Origin: Pseudobdellovibrionaceae bacterium
GTDB lineage: Bacteria; Bdellovibrionota; Bdellovibrionia; Bdellovibrionales; JAMPXM01
DNA length: 14,444 bases
Assembly (NCBI GenBank): GCA_016791465.1
Contig: JAEUWE010000207.1
Span: 1 to 14,444, forward strand
Direction of reading: 5' to 3'
In this document: in pieces, positions 14,237 through 14,444 of the stretch
Position numbering within the stretch: the stretch's first letter is position 1
Layout of the letters: the number at the start of each line of letters is the position of its first letter
Notes under the pieces: model-generated
Database searches by the model: none
Told to the model about the DNA's origin: nothing
Seen by the model: the letters and a program-made list of their open reading frames with translations, nothing else
Made by a program: the position numbers and the translations under genes

Positions 14237-14444
14237 ATGAGCCGTTTCGCCGACCAGTTTTTCACACAAATTACCGGATTAGGTCCGAAAGAAGGTCCCT
14301 CCGAGCATCCGTCGATCGTTTTTCTTCACGGCGTGATGGGATACGCCATGAACTGGCGGCGAGTGGCGAAGACCTTTGAAGACCGCTATCGCGTTCTCAC
14401 TTACGACAGCCGCGGCCACGGCCGCTCGGTGCATGCTGATCTTC
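14237..14444 (+). CDS. Alpha/beta hydrolase, 5' part only
   Basis: A plus-strand frame opens at ATG 14237 and stays open for 69 codons to the window edge. It encodes IVFLHGVMGYAMNW (27-40), the strand and HG oxyanion-hole motif of the alpha/beta hydrolase fold, followed by YRVLTYDSRGHGRS (51-64), also diagnostic of this fold. The nucleophile elbow and the rest lie beyond the edge, so activity (esterase, lipase, dehalogenase-like) cannot be assigned. No Shine-Dalgarno precedes the ATG. Confidence 0.85.
   Translation, partial: MSRFADQFFTQITGLGPKEGPSEHPSIVFLHGVMGYAMNWRRVAKTFEDRYRVLTYDSRGHGRSVHADL

Noticed and set aside
1..14444. CRISPR arrays, tRNA/rRNA genes, transposases and integrases
   Set aside because: No regularly spaced repeats, no structural RNA gene and no recombinase motif were seen on either strand. 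Despite the composition step I found no mobile-element ends.

Overview
The window reads as a Gram-negative bacterial chromosome segment. The gene types on the right (TatA, an HDOD-domain protein, a PAP-type nucleotidyltransferase with a basic tail, transketolase, adenosine deaminase) and their compact packing would fit a Bdellovibrionota/deltaproteobacterial-type genome. That placement is an inference from gene content only. There is no rRNA, tRNA, CRISPR array or insertion sequence that I can see, and no stretch over 300 bases without a gene.

Left part, about 1-8458, is AT-richer (five 60-base lines counted by hand gave 38-47% GC) and looks accessory. It carries two acyl-carrier-protein/membrane-acyltransferase modules. 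Module A (minus strand) is a probable MBOAT-like membrane protein running off the left edge (<1-1297), an acyl carrier protein (1294-1533, coupled by a 4-base overlap) and possibly a 31-residue small ORF (1570-1665). Module B (minus strand) is an acyl carrier protein (5488-5736), an AMP-forming adenylating enzyme (4013-5491, 4-base overlap) and a canonical MBOAT acyltransferase (2612-3958). Between the modules, on the plus strand, lies a free-standing methyltransferase resembling the C-methyltransferase domains of polyketide synthases (1735-2631). Next come a GNAT acetyltransferase (5827-6282, plus), a three-histidine-box membrane desaturase (6279-7145, minus) and a histone-deacetylase-fold amidohydrolase with a twin-arginine lipoprotein signal (7235-8458, plus).

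Module B has the logic of DltA-DltC-DltB: activate a carboxylate as adenylate, load it on the carrier-protein phosphopantetheine, and let the MBOAT move it to an acceptor on the outer face of the membrane. The methyltransferase, GNAT and desaturase could tailor the acyl group, and the exported deacetylase could remove acyl groups from the surface product. No ketosynthase or DltD/SGNH partner is present in the window, and the locus continues off the left edge.

Right part, about 8409-14444, is GC-richer (four lines counted at 55-60%) and looks like core genome: adenosine deaminase (minus), transketolase (plus), a tatA-HDOD pair (minus), a poly(A) polymerase/CCA-enzyme-family protein (minus) and the start of an alpha/beta hydrolase (plus) running off the right edge. 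Strand alternates at nearly every gene, and each of the four convergent pairs overlaps by 4 to 50 bases at the stop codons, leaving no room for ordinary terminators.
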